From the NCBI GenBank assembly GCA_958430865.1, contig CAUDNR010004396.1:4813-38454 (forward strand): a stretch of DNA of 33,642 bases. The letters are read 5' to 3'. The notes beneath the pieces are model-generated. The model had not been told where the DNA came from. It was given only the letters and a program-made list of their open reading frames with translations, and did no database searches. Source of the stretch: Entrophospora sp. SA101 (taxonomy: Eukaryota > Glomeromycota > Glomeromycetes > Entrophosporales > Entrophosporaceae). Shown piece after piece: positions 22,324 to 33,524 of this stretch (position 1 is the first letter of the stretch; each line of letters opens with the position of its first letter). The translations under genes were made by a program, and so were the position numbers.

Positions 22324-22914
22324 ATGCAACAACTAATTTTAATTAATAAGAATAGCAAAAGCAATAGCAGTGATAACAACAAAAATAATATTGTCAACAA
22401 CAACAACAACAATAATAATCAAATGCAAGATCTTTCTTCTTCACCAACGGCTTCACTTTCTTCTTCACGTTCAACATCTCCAGAACCAACCTTGGATCCC
22501 ATAATAATAAATTATTCGTTACATAGACACCCAACATTCTCTTATACTCCAATACACACTCGTAGAAGATCGAATGTTTGTAATAACAACAAATCACCAA
22601 TCTCAATAAGATCTTTATCTTTTAGTCCAATTTCTTTACCAACAGCCTCTTCTGCTCCTGATTTATTATTCTCGTCATCATCATCTTCGTTTAAAACTAA
22701 CAGCTCTTCTGGGCAAACTCCAGAAAGTGAAATTCCATCAACTCCAACATCTTCAATATTTTCAACACCTGATTCATTAGAATATACGAGTTTTCCTAAT
22801 TTTGAAAAATTTGCTGACGAGAGTTGGTCTGATAATAAAAAAGCACATTTTTATGACTTGGAAATGGAAAGCTATGATGAAATGTTTGTAAATGGAATAA
22901 GATTACAATATTGA
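22324..22914 (+). CDS. Ser/Asn-rich protein of unknown function
   Basis: Single exon, 196 aa, preceded by an A-rich 5' UTR and followed by T-rich sequence with an AATAAA-like run at 23268. The N-terminus has Asn runs (22-32). The rest is Ser/Thr/Pro-rich with several proline-directed sites (STSPEP, SLSFSP, GQTPES, STPTS) and a basic RRRSN at 80-84 that could be a kinase or 14-3-3 site. The end (from about 158) is acidic and less repetitive: FPNFEKFADESWSDNKKAHF, then YDLEMESYDEMFVNGIRL, which may be a short functional motif. No domain is recognised. The codon and composition style matches neighbouring genes. A regulatory disordered protein is a fair guess only. Confidence 0.6.
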   Translation: MQQLILINKNSKSNSSDNNKNNIVNNNNNNNNQMQDLSSSPTASLSSSRSTSPEPTLDPIIINYSLHRHPTFSYTPIHTRRRSNVCNNNKSPISIRSLSFSPISLPTASSAPDLLFSSSSSSFKTNSSSGQTPESEIPSTPTSSIFSTPDSLEYTSFPNFEKFADESWSDNKKAHFYDLEMESYDEMFVNGIRLQY

Positions 22915-24130
22915 AGAAATATATATGAATCTTTACTGTATAATCCATCTCTTTTCATCTCTTCCTTTATTACTTTTACTTTTGGATGAACTGGCGGTTG
23001 AACATTCAACACACATCAACCAACATATTCATCACAATAATAGATAAAAATGCAATTTTAAATTTTAGAATACATAATATAATATTTAGATTTTATTTTA
23101 CATATTTTATATATACAACATATATACAAATATGTATATATTATCAATTACTACTTGTACAAAAAATTTTTTTATTCTATTTTTCACTTCTTTCTTTTTT
23201 AAATTGTATATTTTTTTCCCCTTTATATTTTAATTTTTCCAAATTTTTTTTTAACCGTTTTTAACTGTATAATAAAAAAAAAAAAAATAAAAAAAATAAT
23301 TTTACATATAAATTTAAATTACCCATTATTGATGATTTTTGTACGCCTCATAAAAAAAATGATCATATGATTTCAATTAAATTATTATTATTATATCAAC
23401 TAAACCTAATGATTAAAATTTAATTGTGAAAACACGCACAGCCAACATGAATATTTTTATTTCATTGATACAAAAAAAACTAGACTGTCTATCACTTTCC
23501 TTTATAAATTAAAATGAATATGATATTTTTTCTTAATGTCGATCCCAAAATTTGCTTATAATTAAATTTACCAACTTGGAGTTCTAAAATTTTTCCATGG
23601 CTTTCTCGATTAGGAATATATTGACCTTCAAAGAACGCCACTTTTCTGTGTCATAAACCAATGATTTTCTTTACCTCTAATTAAAGAAATTCCTTCAGAT
23701 GGTCACATCCCTATAGTTGGAAAAGAAAATCGTGTGGGTACAAACAGATCCAAGAATTGGTTTTTTTTAAGCCGAGTACTTTTATACGAAGGATGCAAGT
23801 AATTGATTTTTAAAAGCCTAAAATTTGTAAAGTTTTAAATTTAAAACTTGTTTATGTAGTTATTCATCTATCGATGATTTATTCAGTGATATCAGCCGGT
23901 GAAAAACCTTAGCCGGCTAAGCCTATCAACTCTAATACTAATACCAAATTATTAAATTATTTTTAAATAATAAAAATCATTTAATTTTCTTTTTAAAAAG
24001 TGCATTACGAATCTTTTTGGTAAAAAAATTTTCAGACGATGAAAAAATTCTCTGAACTTGCTGGTATTGTCAAATAAACACTTGCTTATACGGCAAGATT
24101 TGGTACTAACCCCTCTTTAAGTAATGATTT
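22915..24130. other. 3' flank and intergenic, no gene
   Basis: Starts with the T-rich 3' flank of the Ser/Asn-rich gene, including an A-run with AATAAA-like hexamers at 23268-23300. From 23340 to 24130 there is AT-rich sequence with a small palindrome (ttagccggctaa, about 23909-23920). The frame at 22986-23264 is T-rich UTR. Nothing else seen. Confidence 0.45.
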
Positions 24131-24139
24131 TTGTACAAT

Positions 24140-24440
24140 TGTGATGTTTATAACATCTTGTTATTATTAAACCAGTTTATAAATTTGACATGTTGGTTGC
24201 TTGGACAAACAGCTTGTGTACTACTGTTATTATTTTCCTCCAATGGTTCACTGGTACTACTATTCTATTATTATTGTTGTTGTTGTTGTTGTCGTTGTTA
24301 TTGTTATTATTATTCAATGTATCATCAATATCTTCACTAATTAATGTGCAATGAGATGGATGGTATTGTGTAAACTCACATATTATACTATGACTCTTAC
24401 GATCATCACATTCACCGATGCACAATTACAACCTATTTTC
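24140..24440 (-). pseudogene. Frameshifted gene fragment with a poly-Asn run
   Basis: On the minus strand 24425-24270 reads coding-like text (ECDDRKSHSIICEFTQYHPS, then CTLISEDIDD) into a poly-Asn run encoded by the microsatellite at 24264-24313. After the run the same frame becomes unlikely (RIVVPVNHWRKII). A second minus frame continues naturally instead (SEPLEENNNSSTQAVCPSNQ, then HVKFINWF) to a stop near 24162. The change of frame coincides with the edge of the repeat, so slippage in the repeat or an error there is likely. No start or upstream exon was found. The family is not recognised. Confidence 0.35.
24264..24313. repeat. ATT/GTT trinucleotide microsatellite (poly-Asn coding on minus strand)
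   Basis: (att/gtt)n with one gtc. On the minus strand it reads AAT/AAC codons. Confidence 0.9.
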
Positions 24441-25980
24441 AAGGAATGGAATGTCTTTCATATTCAACAGAACAATTATAATATCATTTTGTAGGTTTTT
24501 ATTTTGTAAATAAGTTATGACCTTTTTTGTTTTGACCAGTCATGATATATTTTTAGTTCGAGTAGTATAAAAATAGAATTAAACTATATTTAATAATGAA
24601 TGATTTTTTTATAAAAAAATACATTCAAAGATGATTTTGATTTGAAACCTCAAATCACTAAGTCAATGTTATCTTTGTACTCATCATACTAATAACAACT
24701 GACCATTATTAATTATAAATAGAAATGATTATTATTAGTAAGCAAAAATGTGAGTTCTTTGTTTGCAAATCATGCATGTATTATATATTTCGTCACGATA
24801 GTGTATATATCTAATTATATCACCGAATAATATGTTTTATGGTTAGATTTTGTCTGCACTGTTAGAGAGCAAGCGTTTCAATGACCTCCTGGTTAATATT
24901 TACCTCCAAGTTGTAAATTAGTAAAAATAAGATTACAAAGTTTCTCAAAAATACAAGCCATTCATTTGTGTCATTGTTGATCGAGTATCTGACTCTTAGT
25001 GTCCAGATGTTCTCATTTGTTTAGGTTTGAAGAACAAGAGTCATCTTCAATTGTATATGCACAGGATATTAATAATAATATTGACACCGTCACCCGTTTA
25101 ATCGTTTTAACCGGTCAATTTAACTGTTCAATGTCACACGACATTAATAAATCCCATTACCTATTACCTATCTTACACAATAATAATGCATTAGCTGCTT
25201 TGACCGTTTTGGTCTATTATATAATCATATGACCATTTCATATTAAAGCTATTAAAAACTTTGGTCGCGTGGTCTTTCTCTTGGCTGGCCAAACAGTCAA
25301 GATGCTACTCTGGGTAATATTTATTGAATTGTTTGTAAATGATATATATATATATATATTTCTTTTTATTATTCAAAAATGTAATGTAATTATAAATAAA
25401 TTTTATTTCTCTGAATATAAATACTTTTTCAATTACTAAACTTGTCACACAATTTCTTTTTGTCTTTTGGTTTTTTCTTGTCCGGCTTCATTGGAGGCGA
25501 CATAATATTTGTTCGTTGTTGTTCAATGGCATTTGGAGTTGGTGGCGTTAACAGAATTATTTAATTTTTTAGTTATTTTACTATTGTTCAGTGGCATTGG
25601 TGGCTGTCTCTGCATATAACCTTTTATACAAATATATTAATAAAATTAATTCTTTGCTTGCAATGCAAATATTTTCTATTTATCAGTATTAATATATTAA
25701 TATGATGAGGGACCATTTGTCTTGGGAAAAATGTCGGTTATACAGGATAATAACTTATATATGGGTCACTTAAATTCTGAGCCTGTTATAGATATATAAA
25801 GATCCTTCCTTTATTATTATAGCGAGAATTGATGGTTTTAACTAATATGATAATAAAATTAATGGTAACTGGTTAACTGGAGGATTTTCACAGTAAGTTA
25901 ACTGGTTAAAGAATTTTTAGGCAGTGCCAATTTCTAGTACAGGATCGCTTTTTAATGAAAGTACCAACGGTCTACAAACG
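24441..25980. other. Intergenic, one unassigned open frame
   Basis: The plus frame at 24999-25232 (EEQESSSIVYAQDINNNIDT) follows an acceptor-like tttag at 25020 and is not low-complexity, but no partner exon or family was found. Short direct repeats occur at 25507-25600 (ttgttcaatggcatttgg / ttgttcagtggcattggt). A tatata run lies at 25343. Otherwise nothing. Confidence 0.35.
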
Positions 25981-26250
25981 AAATATCTTTAAAAGCACCG
26001 AGAATTGCATCTTTACCATGCCTTTTGGCTTCAAGATGCATGCCGTATGGGTTGGTTGCAAATCGAAGTAATGCTGTTAATATGCAGGGGAACCCCTAAA
26101 ACATTTAAACTTGAACGACCATATTCTCTTCATTGCTTGACAATGTTTCGAAGCAAATGACTTTTGGGACAAGTATGTTATATTCTTTGGCAACAACAGT
26201 AGTACAATCGACCCCCGTGAGTGCAGCCCTTGCCCCATGAAAAATAAATT
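25981..26250 (-). pseudogene. Short decayed coding fragment, family unknown
   Basis: Minus-strand text reads GARAALTGVDCTTVVAKEYN, then about 60 bases further on, after in-frame stops near 26100, NPYGMHLEAKRHGKDAILGA. Both pieces are of mixed composition and more GC-rich than the surroundings, which suggests old coding sequence. Stops between them show decay. No family is recognised. Confidence 0.25.
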
Positions 26251-26259
26251 TGGAAGAAC

Positions 26260-26640
26260 TGTACTTTTTCTATTTTTACTTCACGGAAAACGCCCAAAAT
26301 TTTACCTGAAGAGTACTTTTTACATTTTTGTATGAAGAATGTACGGAATTTACAGAAAATATAGATTCCATGCTAATGCATTTTCCATAATAATACATTT
26401 TCAGTGAATGTTAGAATACCAATTATATTCATAATATTACTAATACTAATACTAATACTAATACGGGAAAACATACGGAAAACACACAGAAAGTCACAAT
26501 AATAATAATAATAAAATGAACATTTTTCCGTAATAGTAAGTTTTGTAACATTTTCCATACAACAAAGGTATGGAAAATTGCTCTTTTCAGGCAAAGCTCT
26601 GTACACTTTCCATGTTTTTCAGATGTTTTCCGTACAAAAT
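26260..26640. repeat. Cluster of ttttccgta / tacggaaaa motifs
   Basis: The block contains many copies in both orientations of ttttccgta(c), tacggaaaac, cattttccata and tatggaaaat. The same vocabulary forms the hairpin at 32901-33043 and recurs near 28050 and 32600-32730. This looks like a decayed fold-back repeat family rather than gene sequence. Confidence 0.45.
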
Positions 26641-28159
26641 TCTAATAAAAAAACAAAAATAGTCTTTTAAGGGCCAACTCAAGTCACAAGTTTATGTCTT
26701 TTTGCTTCTAGATTGGGTGATTTGGTGCCAGGTATTTTTTACTTTTGTAAAATACTGGTTATTGTTGTTGATTCATGAACATATTCTTTTCTGGTCAATT
26801 TTCTGCAAATAAGCAGATTAATATTTTTGGGATTAGATAAAGTTGTTTTACTGACATTTTGTTTGGTATAATTACCGAATAATTTTGAAATGTAATTAGA
26901 TTTTAGTCATTAAAAATCCTTAATTTTATCTGTTGTCTATAATAATTCCAACTATAAAATACAAAGTTTTTTCATATGTATTCTTATTCTGTTATTCTGT
27001 CATTCTAATAATTCTCTAAAAAGTATCATTATTATGTAACACGGGAATTATTAAATTTTATTATTATATTAAAACATTGTCGCGTGACCGGAACGTGTGC
27101 GCATTTAAAATAGAGACTGATTGTTTCGTCATAATTGCTCTTCTTAATAATTGGTCATTGCTGTATCTGTAATGCCATAATTAGTTTTCATAGTTGCCAT
27201 AATTAATTTTATTAATTGCCAAAATTATCTCGATAACTATTTGAATATAAATGTATAGTTAATCATATAAAGAATATCGAGAATCCGTAATTATTGCCAT
27301 AATCACTTTTCCTCCAAAAACGATTATGGCAAACAACTATATTTGGGACCAGGACACATGGCGCACTTATGGAGAAGGCGCATTTATAGAAGATTAACTA
27401 TAGCAGCTTTAAGGGCAGATGGTAAACCATTCCGTGTACAAAAGATTCTCGTACACTTTCTTATTATCAAAGAATAGATGTACAGGTGAAGAATGGCAAA
27501 GAATTACCTTATTCTTAGATCTACAGGCAGCCTTTTCTTGTAGCGCAGTCACAATTTTTGCCAGACCTCTTGGGGTTTCGTCACTGAAGTTCAACTTGCC
27601 TATTCCCACAAATGGCTCTAATTATGAATTTAGGATTTTTTTGTTGTTCGAAAATGTTTGTGAATCGATCCACAAGTTGCCCTAATGTTGCATGATAGCA
27701 TTGGTGTCCTTCAGGTTGAGCTTTACTTAAACTACAGGGCAACATACTCCCATAGAGATTGATCTCCGTTAAGAATTGAGAGATCACATTTGGCTATTTG
27801 GTTCTTGAGAAAATCTTTAACTGAAGTAACTTTAACAACTCATGCATCAAGAAAACTAGTACCATGTATTATACGTGTACCACACCCACTCAATTACATG
27901 GATTTGAGTGCTAGTTGCATTCATTATATTATACGCAAATCTATATCCAATACAATTACGTGTGGTATACATGTAACAACAGTATTGGTTTTCCACATCA
28001 GTGAAAGAGCTCCTTTCCATATATATGTTTTATATGGGATTTATGGGAACGTACGGAAAATATAAATTCCCGTATTAGTAATATATTAATATTAATATGA
28101 AATTCACTAATAAACTTTTTTTTAACAGAGATTGTATCTTCTTCTCCTTAAAAAAAAAA
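26641..28159. other. Intergenic with minus-strand coding-like fragments
   Basis: Two overlapping minus frames, 27787-27581 and 27609-27409, read coding-like text (CSLSKAQPEGHQCYHATLGQ; GIGKLNFSDETPRGLAKIVT). The switch between frames near 27600 implies a frameshift, so this is probably a relic. No family recognised. Around 27160-27300 the motif ttgccataatta is repeated several times in both orientations. Confidence 0.3.
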
Positions 28160-28312
28160 AAAAGATATGGAATATGAAATTAAGGGGGAATTATATATAG
28201 TAAATATAATGAGGAATGATATTAGATGATTTTACTAGTTAAAAAAACTCTGTCACTTTCTCTATCATATTTACTATAATTCCCTTAATCTCACGGTCAT
28301 CTTTTTTTTTTG
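28160..28312. repeat. Imperfect fold-back repeat
   Basis: attaaggg...gaatta...tagtaaata at 28179-28206 pairs with tatttactataattcccttaat at 28268-28289, allowing two short gaps. Outer bases (aagat / atctt) also pair. Possible small MITE or hairpin; no duplication of flanks identified. Confidence 0.45.
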
Positions 28313-28352
28313 AAGGGGGAAAACAATTTTTCTGCCAAAAAAAAATTTAGTA

Positions 28353-28517
28353 CAATCATACCTCCATATAAGAATATCATATAAAAACCTCTACATAAGA
28401 ACACACATCTTGAAAACCAATTACTTTTATGCTTGTAGAAGAATACCTCTATATAAGGCACCTCTGTAAAAACATTTTTAGAAAAAGACTATGTTCCTGA
28501 TATGGAAGGTGTGATTG
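28353..28517. mobile_element. 165-bp MITE with TA target-site duplication (Tc1/mariner/pogo-like)
   Basis: The left end caatcatacctccata (28353-28368) and the reverse complement of the right end, caatcacaccttccata (28501-28517), match except for one base and one insertion. TA flanks both sides (28351-28352 and 28518-28519), as expected for insertion by Tc1/mariner/pogo transposases. The interior repeats the theme cctctatataaga several times. It encodes nothing. It lies about 370 bp upstream of the mitofusin start. Confidence 0.6.
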
Positions 28518-28888
28518 TATTAGTATTAGGTTGTGTCACACCACCATCTCATTTGGTAATATGTACGGAAAAAAAGCATCTTGATCCTGTTTTTGGATAT
28601 TAATATTAATATTAAATATATTGTAATTATTATTACTTATGAATGGAAAAAAATAATATCTTTATTAAAGATTTTTTATCGAGGAATTATTTTTTCAATG
28701 ATAAATTTTTTCTTCTCGAGTGAGTTAATTTTTAACTATTTACTTGCTTACTATATAGCTTATTCGTTAATGAAATATCAAAAAAAAAAAATTAGATGAT
28801 TAACAATTTCTTAATAAGGAAACTAATTAATAATAATTGTTTTTTTTTTTTAAAAAAAATTTTTTAGGATAAAAATTATAAAATCAAT

Positions 28889-31419
28889 ATGACTTCCTTT
28901 TTGTTAAACAACTCATCAAGTAATCAACAAAGGCACAATAATACCGTTCCTCAACAAAATTTTTCAAATACTTCTCTCCTTAACTCCTCTAGACCAAACT
29001 TACATATCCCTAATAACAATGTATCAAACACCCATACTATGAACAGTGAAGCATATGTAATTAAAAGTAAGACTCTTTTGGATTTGTTAGACAATTCAAA
29101 AAATATATTGAATCAATTTAGAGATAAAATAGATAGTGGCTACAACTTTCAATATCCTTTTCCTACAAATTGTATTGAGTATGGTAGAAGAAACAATAAC
29201 AGGATTGTAAATCCCGGCGTGATCACTTCAATGTTTAGTGCAACGCTAAACAAACCCGTATTAAATTCTTTCAGACAGAATGTCAAAGAAAATCTTAAAG
29301 CAAACAATCATTCTCTAGAAAATTCCGAAGATGTAAAGCCCAAGCTTGGTCTTTTAAATCTTGACATGAAAATGCCCGACACCTCATCAGCAGAGGATGT
29401 TGTCAAGGGTCTCAACCCCACAGCTATTGGCAAATTGATGGATAAAAAATTTACTTCAATTCTTAAACGTACTGATAATCTTATCACCCGTGTTTCTGAC
29501 AAAAGTTCCAAGGTTCTTGTTGCTGGTGATGTTAATGCTGGAAAAAGTACTTTTGTAAACACTTTGCTTAGACGAGAAGTGATGCCAATAGACCAACAAC
29601 CTTGTACAACCCTTTTCTGTGAAGTCTTGGGAATTCATGAAAATGATAATGTTGAAGAGGTGCATGCAATCAAGGATATAAAACTATATGACAGAAAAGA
29701 TCGTTCAACCCATACTGTTATAGATTTGAATTCAATAGCTAACGTTATGAACAGTGAAATACAACAATACTCTCTACTCAAAGTATACTGTAAAGATAGA
29801 CGTCAAGCACAAAATTCGCTTTTACACAATGGCATTATTGATATTGCTTTGATTGATTGTCCTGGTCTAAACAGAGACACACTTAAAACCACTGCATTGT
29901 TTGCAAGACAAGAAGAAATCGATGTTATTATTTTTGTTGTTAGTGCTGAAAATCATTTCACCTTATCAGCTAAAGAATTTTTATCAAATGCTTCTAATGA
30001 AAAAGCCTATCTCTTTATTGTAGTCAATCGTTTTGATAATATTAGGGACAAAAATAAATGCAAAAGATTGGTTTTAGAACAAATAAAAGAAGTCTCGCCC
30101 CGTACTTATGAAAATGCAGAAGAATTGGTGCATTTTGTGTCAGCATCAGCTATTAAAATCCCTTCTACTGACAATATTGTTGCTGAAAATTCATCTTTAC
30201 CATCAACTTCTAATGATTCAGTTGAAGAACAATTTGATTTATGTGAAGAAGCATTACGCAGTTTTATCATTGAAAAACGAACTAACTCTAAACTTGCACC
30301 TGCACAACATTTTCTTGAAAATCTTGTGCAAGATGTTGGTTTATTGTCAGAACTTAACCTTGACTATGCTCTACAAGAACACAACAGAGCTAATATTGAG
30401 CTTGAAGAGAGAAAAAATGATTACGAGAAATTAGTCGAAGATGAGAAAAAGGTTGCTGAAAATGCAGGAAGAATGATTGATGATTATTGTGATGGTATCA
30501 CTAGATTATGCGGACAACAGGTAAAAGAAGTAATTAGAAATGTTCATAAAGATATCGGGATCGAATTTCCGGGTTTTTTTTCTGCTTGGAATTATGCAAC
30601 TGATGTTCGTGATGCAATGTTGGATAAAATTTTGGAACAAATTCGAAATTCTGAATCATATTCAGTTCATGCTACACAAGAATGCATCGCCAAACTTAGG
30701 TCAATGGGTGAAAATTTACCTGATATTAATGGAAATACCACCGCCGAAGTAAATGTTGAATCAATGTTTGCAAACTTCAATCATTCTCTCAACATTCCTG
30801 TTGAAATCTCTGACTTTATTGATTTGGATTTTTATGAAAAATTTAACAGTGGATTGGTAAATGTTGTTGGTGTGACTGGCGCTTCTCTTGTTGCATTTGG
30901 AGCTAATGCTAAAACATTACATAACTTCTTGAAACTAAGCAATGTTTTAAGTATTTATAATATGCGTAAAATTGTTTTACCAGTTCTTGGACTTGCTAGT
31001 ATGAATATATTTTCCATTATATTTTTTTTTAAGATCTATTTTTTTTTTTAATAAAATTTTATTAATAAAAAAATCCCTATTTTTTTAATATAGGTATCGG
31101 ACTTGCTTATTATTTAGTATTAGACATTCAAAATACCATTCCACGTAAAGTTTCTCGTAAAATTCAAAAGGTTTTAGAACAAGAGAATTATATAGACAGA
31201 CAGATGAATAAGATTGTTAGACAAGTCAGAAAGAAAACACGTTTGGTATCTAGTGATTTGGTGTTTAGATATCGTTTGGCTGTTGAAGAGGAAAAGAAGA
31301 AACGTGAATCTTTAATATACATGGTTGATAAATCTCAAGAGGCATTGTTATTCTTTGAACAGATTTTATGTTCTACTGAAAAAATGGCTGATGTTCTATC
31401 AAATTTTGATAAAATCTAA
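28889..31419 (+). CDS. FZO1: Mitofusin/Fzo1-like mitochondrial outer-membrane fusion GTPase
   Basis: Two exons, 28889-30998 and 31094-31419, joined in phase at A|GT, giving 811 aa, close to yeast Fzo1. Dynamin-superfamily GTPase motifs are all present: P-loop GDVNAGKST (213-221, Lys219), switch Thr in QQPCTTLFCEV (Thr240/241), DCPG (323-326) and NRFD (380-383). The N-terminal ~55 residues are Asn/Ser-rich and disordered. A helical bundle follows the GTPase, with an acidic coiled coil near 500-530 (IELEERKNDYEKLVEDEKK). The hydrophobic double segment at about 665-715 (VGVTGASLVAFGANA; IVLPVLGLASIGLAYYLVL) is the hairpin anchor, followed by a basic patch and a C-terminal coiled coil. Fzo1 tethers and fuses mitochondrial outer membranes. 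The single intron falls inside the second membrane segment. Confidence 0.93.
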
Positions 31420-31774
31420 AAAAAAAAAATAATTTTATTATTTAACGAGTTAAAGGAAAAAATCCCTTGTAATATAGATTTTAATATTAATTTAAATTTT
31501 CCTTTTTCCTTTTTATTTTAAGAAAAGTCTTTAAAAGGAAATGATAATGTTATTTTGTGCTTATATTTTTAAAAATTTTGTTGCACAAAATCATTTAAAA
31601 TGATAATATTTAATTATGGCAGCGGTCTATGGCACCATAATGGACAAAAAGTCCAATTAGGTCCGTATCCAATTAATAATCGGATATAAACATAGTATTG
31701 TTTCTTATTTAGTAAATAAACATTAATCATTATAAATAAAGACTTTCTGCTACTATTAAATAAATTATATTATT

Positions 31775-31972
31775 GATATGAAGTACTTTGATTTTGTCAG
31801 TGATCGATTGTTATTGCGTTTTTACATATACATACTCGTGACCCTGAGATAAGATTACCACTATGTTATCTTCAAGTTCTGATGATTCTATTGGTATACT
31901 TTAAATAGATTGTTGATATGAAGGATTTTGATTTTGTCAATGGTTGAAGTTCTGATCATTATTGCGTTTTTA
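31775..31972. repeat. Diverged direct repeat, units 140 bp apart
   Basis: gatatgaagtactttgattt... at 31775 and gatatgaaggattttgattt... at 31915 remain alignable through attgcgttttta (31813-31824 and 31961-31972), allowing a short insertion in the second copy. Sequences before each unit (aaataaatta / aaatagattg) also match, so this is an old tandem duplication of about 140 bp. Confidence 0.55.
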
Positions 31973-32812
31973 TTGTTACATCACAATGATAAGAATCTAA
32001 TAATTTGATTATTAATAAAGGGTTTAACATTTTTGGATTCAGACGTAATATTCATGATTCATTATGAATATCTTTTAATCACATTATTATTATCTGTCAC
32101 ATGCTCTCCTAATATATTAATATATATATTTTTTTTTATGATATTTAGATAATACATGATAATATAAATGTGATTCTTTCATTTGTTTTTTTACGTTGAA
32201 TAGGTAAATTAATGACCAATCTACAAATCTTGGCTCGAACATAAAAAGCACTAGCTCGAATTTGATAAAATCACGTTTTTTTGCAACCAAAAAATAATAG
32301 ATTGTATAAAATACTTGAACTTTAACAATATTTGTCCTTCCAATAAAAAATATTGTTTTAGGTTCTGAAAATATATGCGTACAGTTAAACCCCGTATAAA
32401 ATTTCATAATGTTTGCTCAGATATTTGTGGCAAAATACAAAAAATCTTTTTAATATTGAGTTGAGCTAGAGTTTCTAATTCATAATAGTTATACAAATTT
32501 TTATTCGTTTTATTCGTTTTGTTCAAATATATGGGGCGGCTGCAACAAAACCAAAGGTGAACATTGGTATTACTAGTAGTTACAAATTCCGTACTTATTC
32601 CGTACCTTATATCAAAAAGTACTAGTACCTTTTCAGTATGTTGCAAGTTCCGCACCTATTCCGTACCTTATAATGCGGAATCAGAACGTTTTATTATTAT
32701 TTTCCTAATTCCGTATATTTTCCGTATACATCCATAAATTGCATTACTATTACATTGATAAATTTCAAAACTTAGTATTAGATTAAATATGTCCATTCCG
32801 TATCAAATTAAA

Positions 32813-32814
<2 letters not shown>

Positions 32815-32848
<34 letters not shown>
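32815..32848. repeat. (AAT)n microsatellite
   Basis: Eleven uninterrupted ata/taa units just left of the 32901-33043 fold-back. Confidence 0.95.
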
Positions 32849-32900
32849 GGAAATTCTTATACATCCCGTATGTTTATTTTCTACCCTATAAAATTTTTTT

Positions 32901-33043
32901 TCAGAAAATGCATGGTTTTTCCATACATTTTCCGTGCATTTTATATGGAATATGCACGGAATTATACATGAAAAGAGTGCTTTTCCGTACATATTCCATA
33001 CGAAATATGCGGAAAATGCATGGAAAAACCATGCATTTTCTGA
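32901..33043. repeat. Long hairpin, 60-bp arms with 21-base loop (fold-back element)
   Basis: 32902-32961 pairs with 32983-33042 over 60 bases with only a few mismatches. The outermost 23 bases (cagaaaatgcatggtttttc...) are perfect. The arms are themselves built of smaller palindromes (atgcatggttttt / aaaaaccatgcat; ttccgta, cggaaaatg). A fold-back transposable element is likely; related motif clusters lie at 26260-26640 and near 28050. Confidence 0.7.
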
Positions 33044-33070
33044 CTAAATTTTTATAAGGCGTTAACACTA

Positions 33071-33518
33071 AAATAGATAAAGATTTAATTTCTTCAAAAA
33101 TATCAGTTTTCTTAGTTTCAATAAATAGAATTCAGTAGAAAGTTTATTAGCAACTTCTTGGACTTTCACTGTACTGATATTAGATGCTTCAAAAAGAAAA
33201 TGTTGATATTTCTGTATTTCTTACAATAAATTCCTAAAATAGCTTTAATATCCAAGTATTGAAAACCTTTTACACCTCCATAACATTGAGCTTTATTCAA
33301 TCCTGCTGACTAATTCTTTTCACCATATCAACCACATGGTCCAGATAATCTACTCTTGTTTTTCTATAGAGTTTTTTAATCAGTCCAAAACTACCATCAC
33401 ACTTGAATTTGGTATGTCCTGGAACCATGAAATTCAATTCAATGCTATTGTAATAATCACAAATTACCAAATATAAATAGAACCAAATTGTTACATTATT
33501 TTTATTCTGACCACCATG
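33071..33518 (-). pseudogene. Truncated DDE-like transposase fragment (HTKFxxDxxFGxIK family)
   Basis: Reading from 33518 leftwards, the minus strand gives GGQNKNNVTIWFYLYLVICD, then IELNFMVPGHTKFKCDGSFG with LIKKLYRKTRVDYLDHVV following, to a stop near 33305. Further pieces continue in other frames: KAQCYGGVKGFQYLDIKAIL and FEASNISTVKVQEVANKLST. A DNC(A/G)GQNKNN motif followed by HTKF.....FG.IK is the conserved end of a transposase-like family widespread in animals and glomeromycete fungi; here the first residues of that motif are lost or altered at the border of the GC-rich island (33519 onward). At least two frame breaks plus the missing N-terminal part make it dead. Confidence 0.6.
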
Positions 33519-33524
33519 GAGCTC

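Larger units (their letters stand above)
31420..32900. other. Intergenic, no gene
   Basis: 3' flank of the mitofusin gene, then AT-rich sequence with a diverged direct repeat (31775, 31915) and short motif repeats (ttattcgttttattcgtttt at about 32500; ttccgtacctta at 32598 and 32658). Minus frames at 32117-32407 and 32404-32655 have no recognisable content. Confidence 0.45.

Noticed and set aside
22986..23264. 92-codon Phe/Ile/Tyr-rich frame after the Ser/Asn-rich gene
   Set aside because: T-rich 3' flank gives such frames by composition; no start context or domain.
30108..30434. 108-codon second-frame open reading frame inside the mitofusin gene
   Set aside because: Out-of-frame shadow; the main frame carries the conserved helical region.
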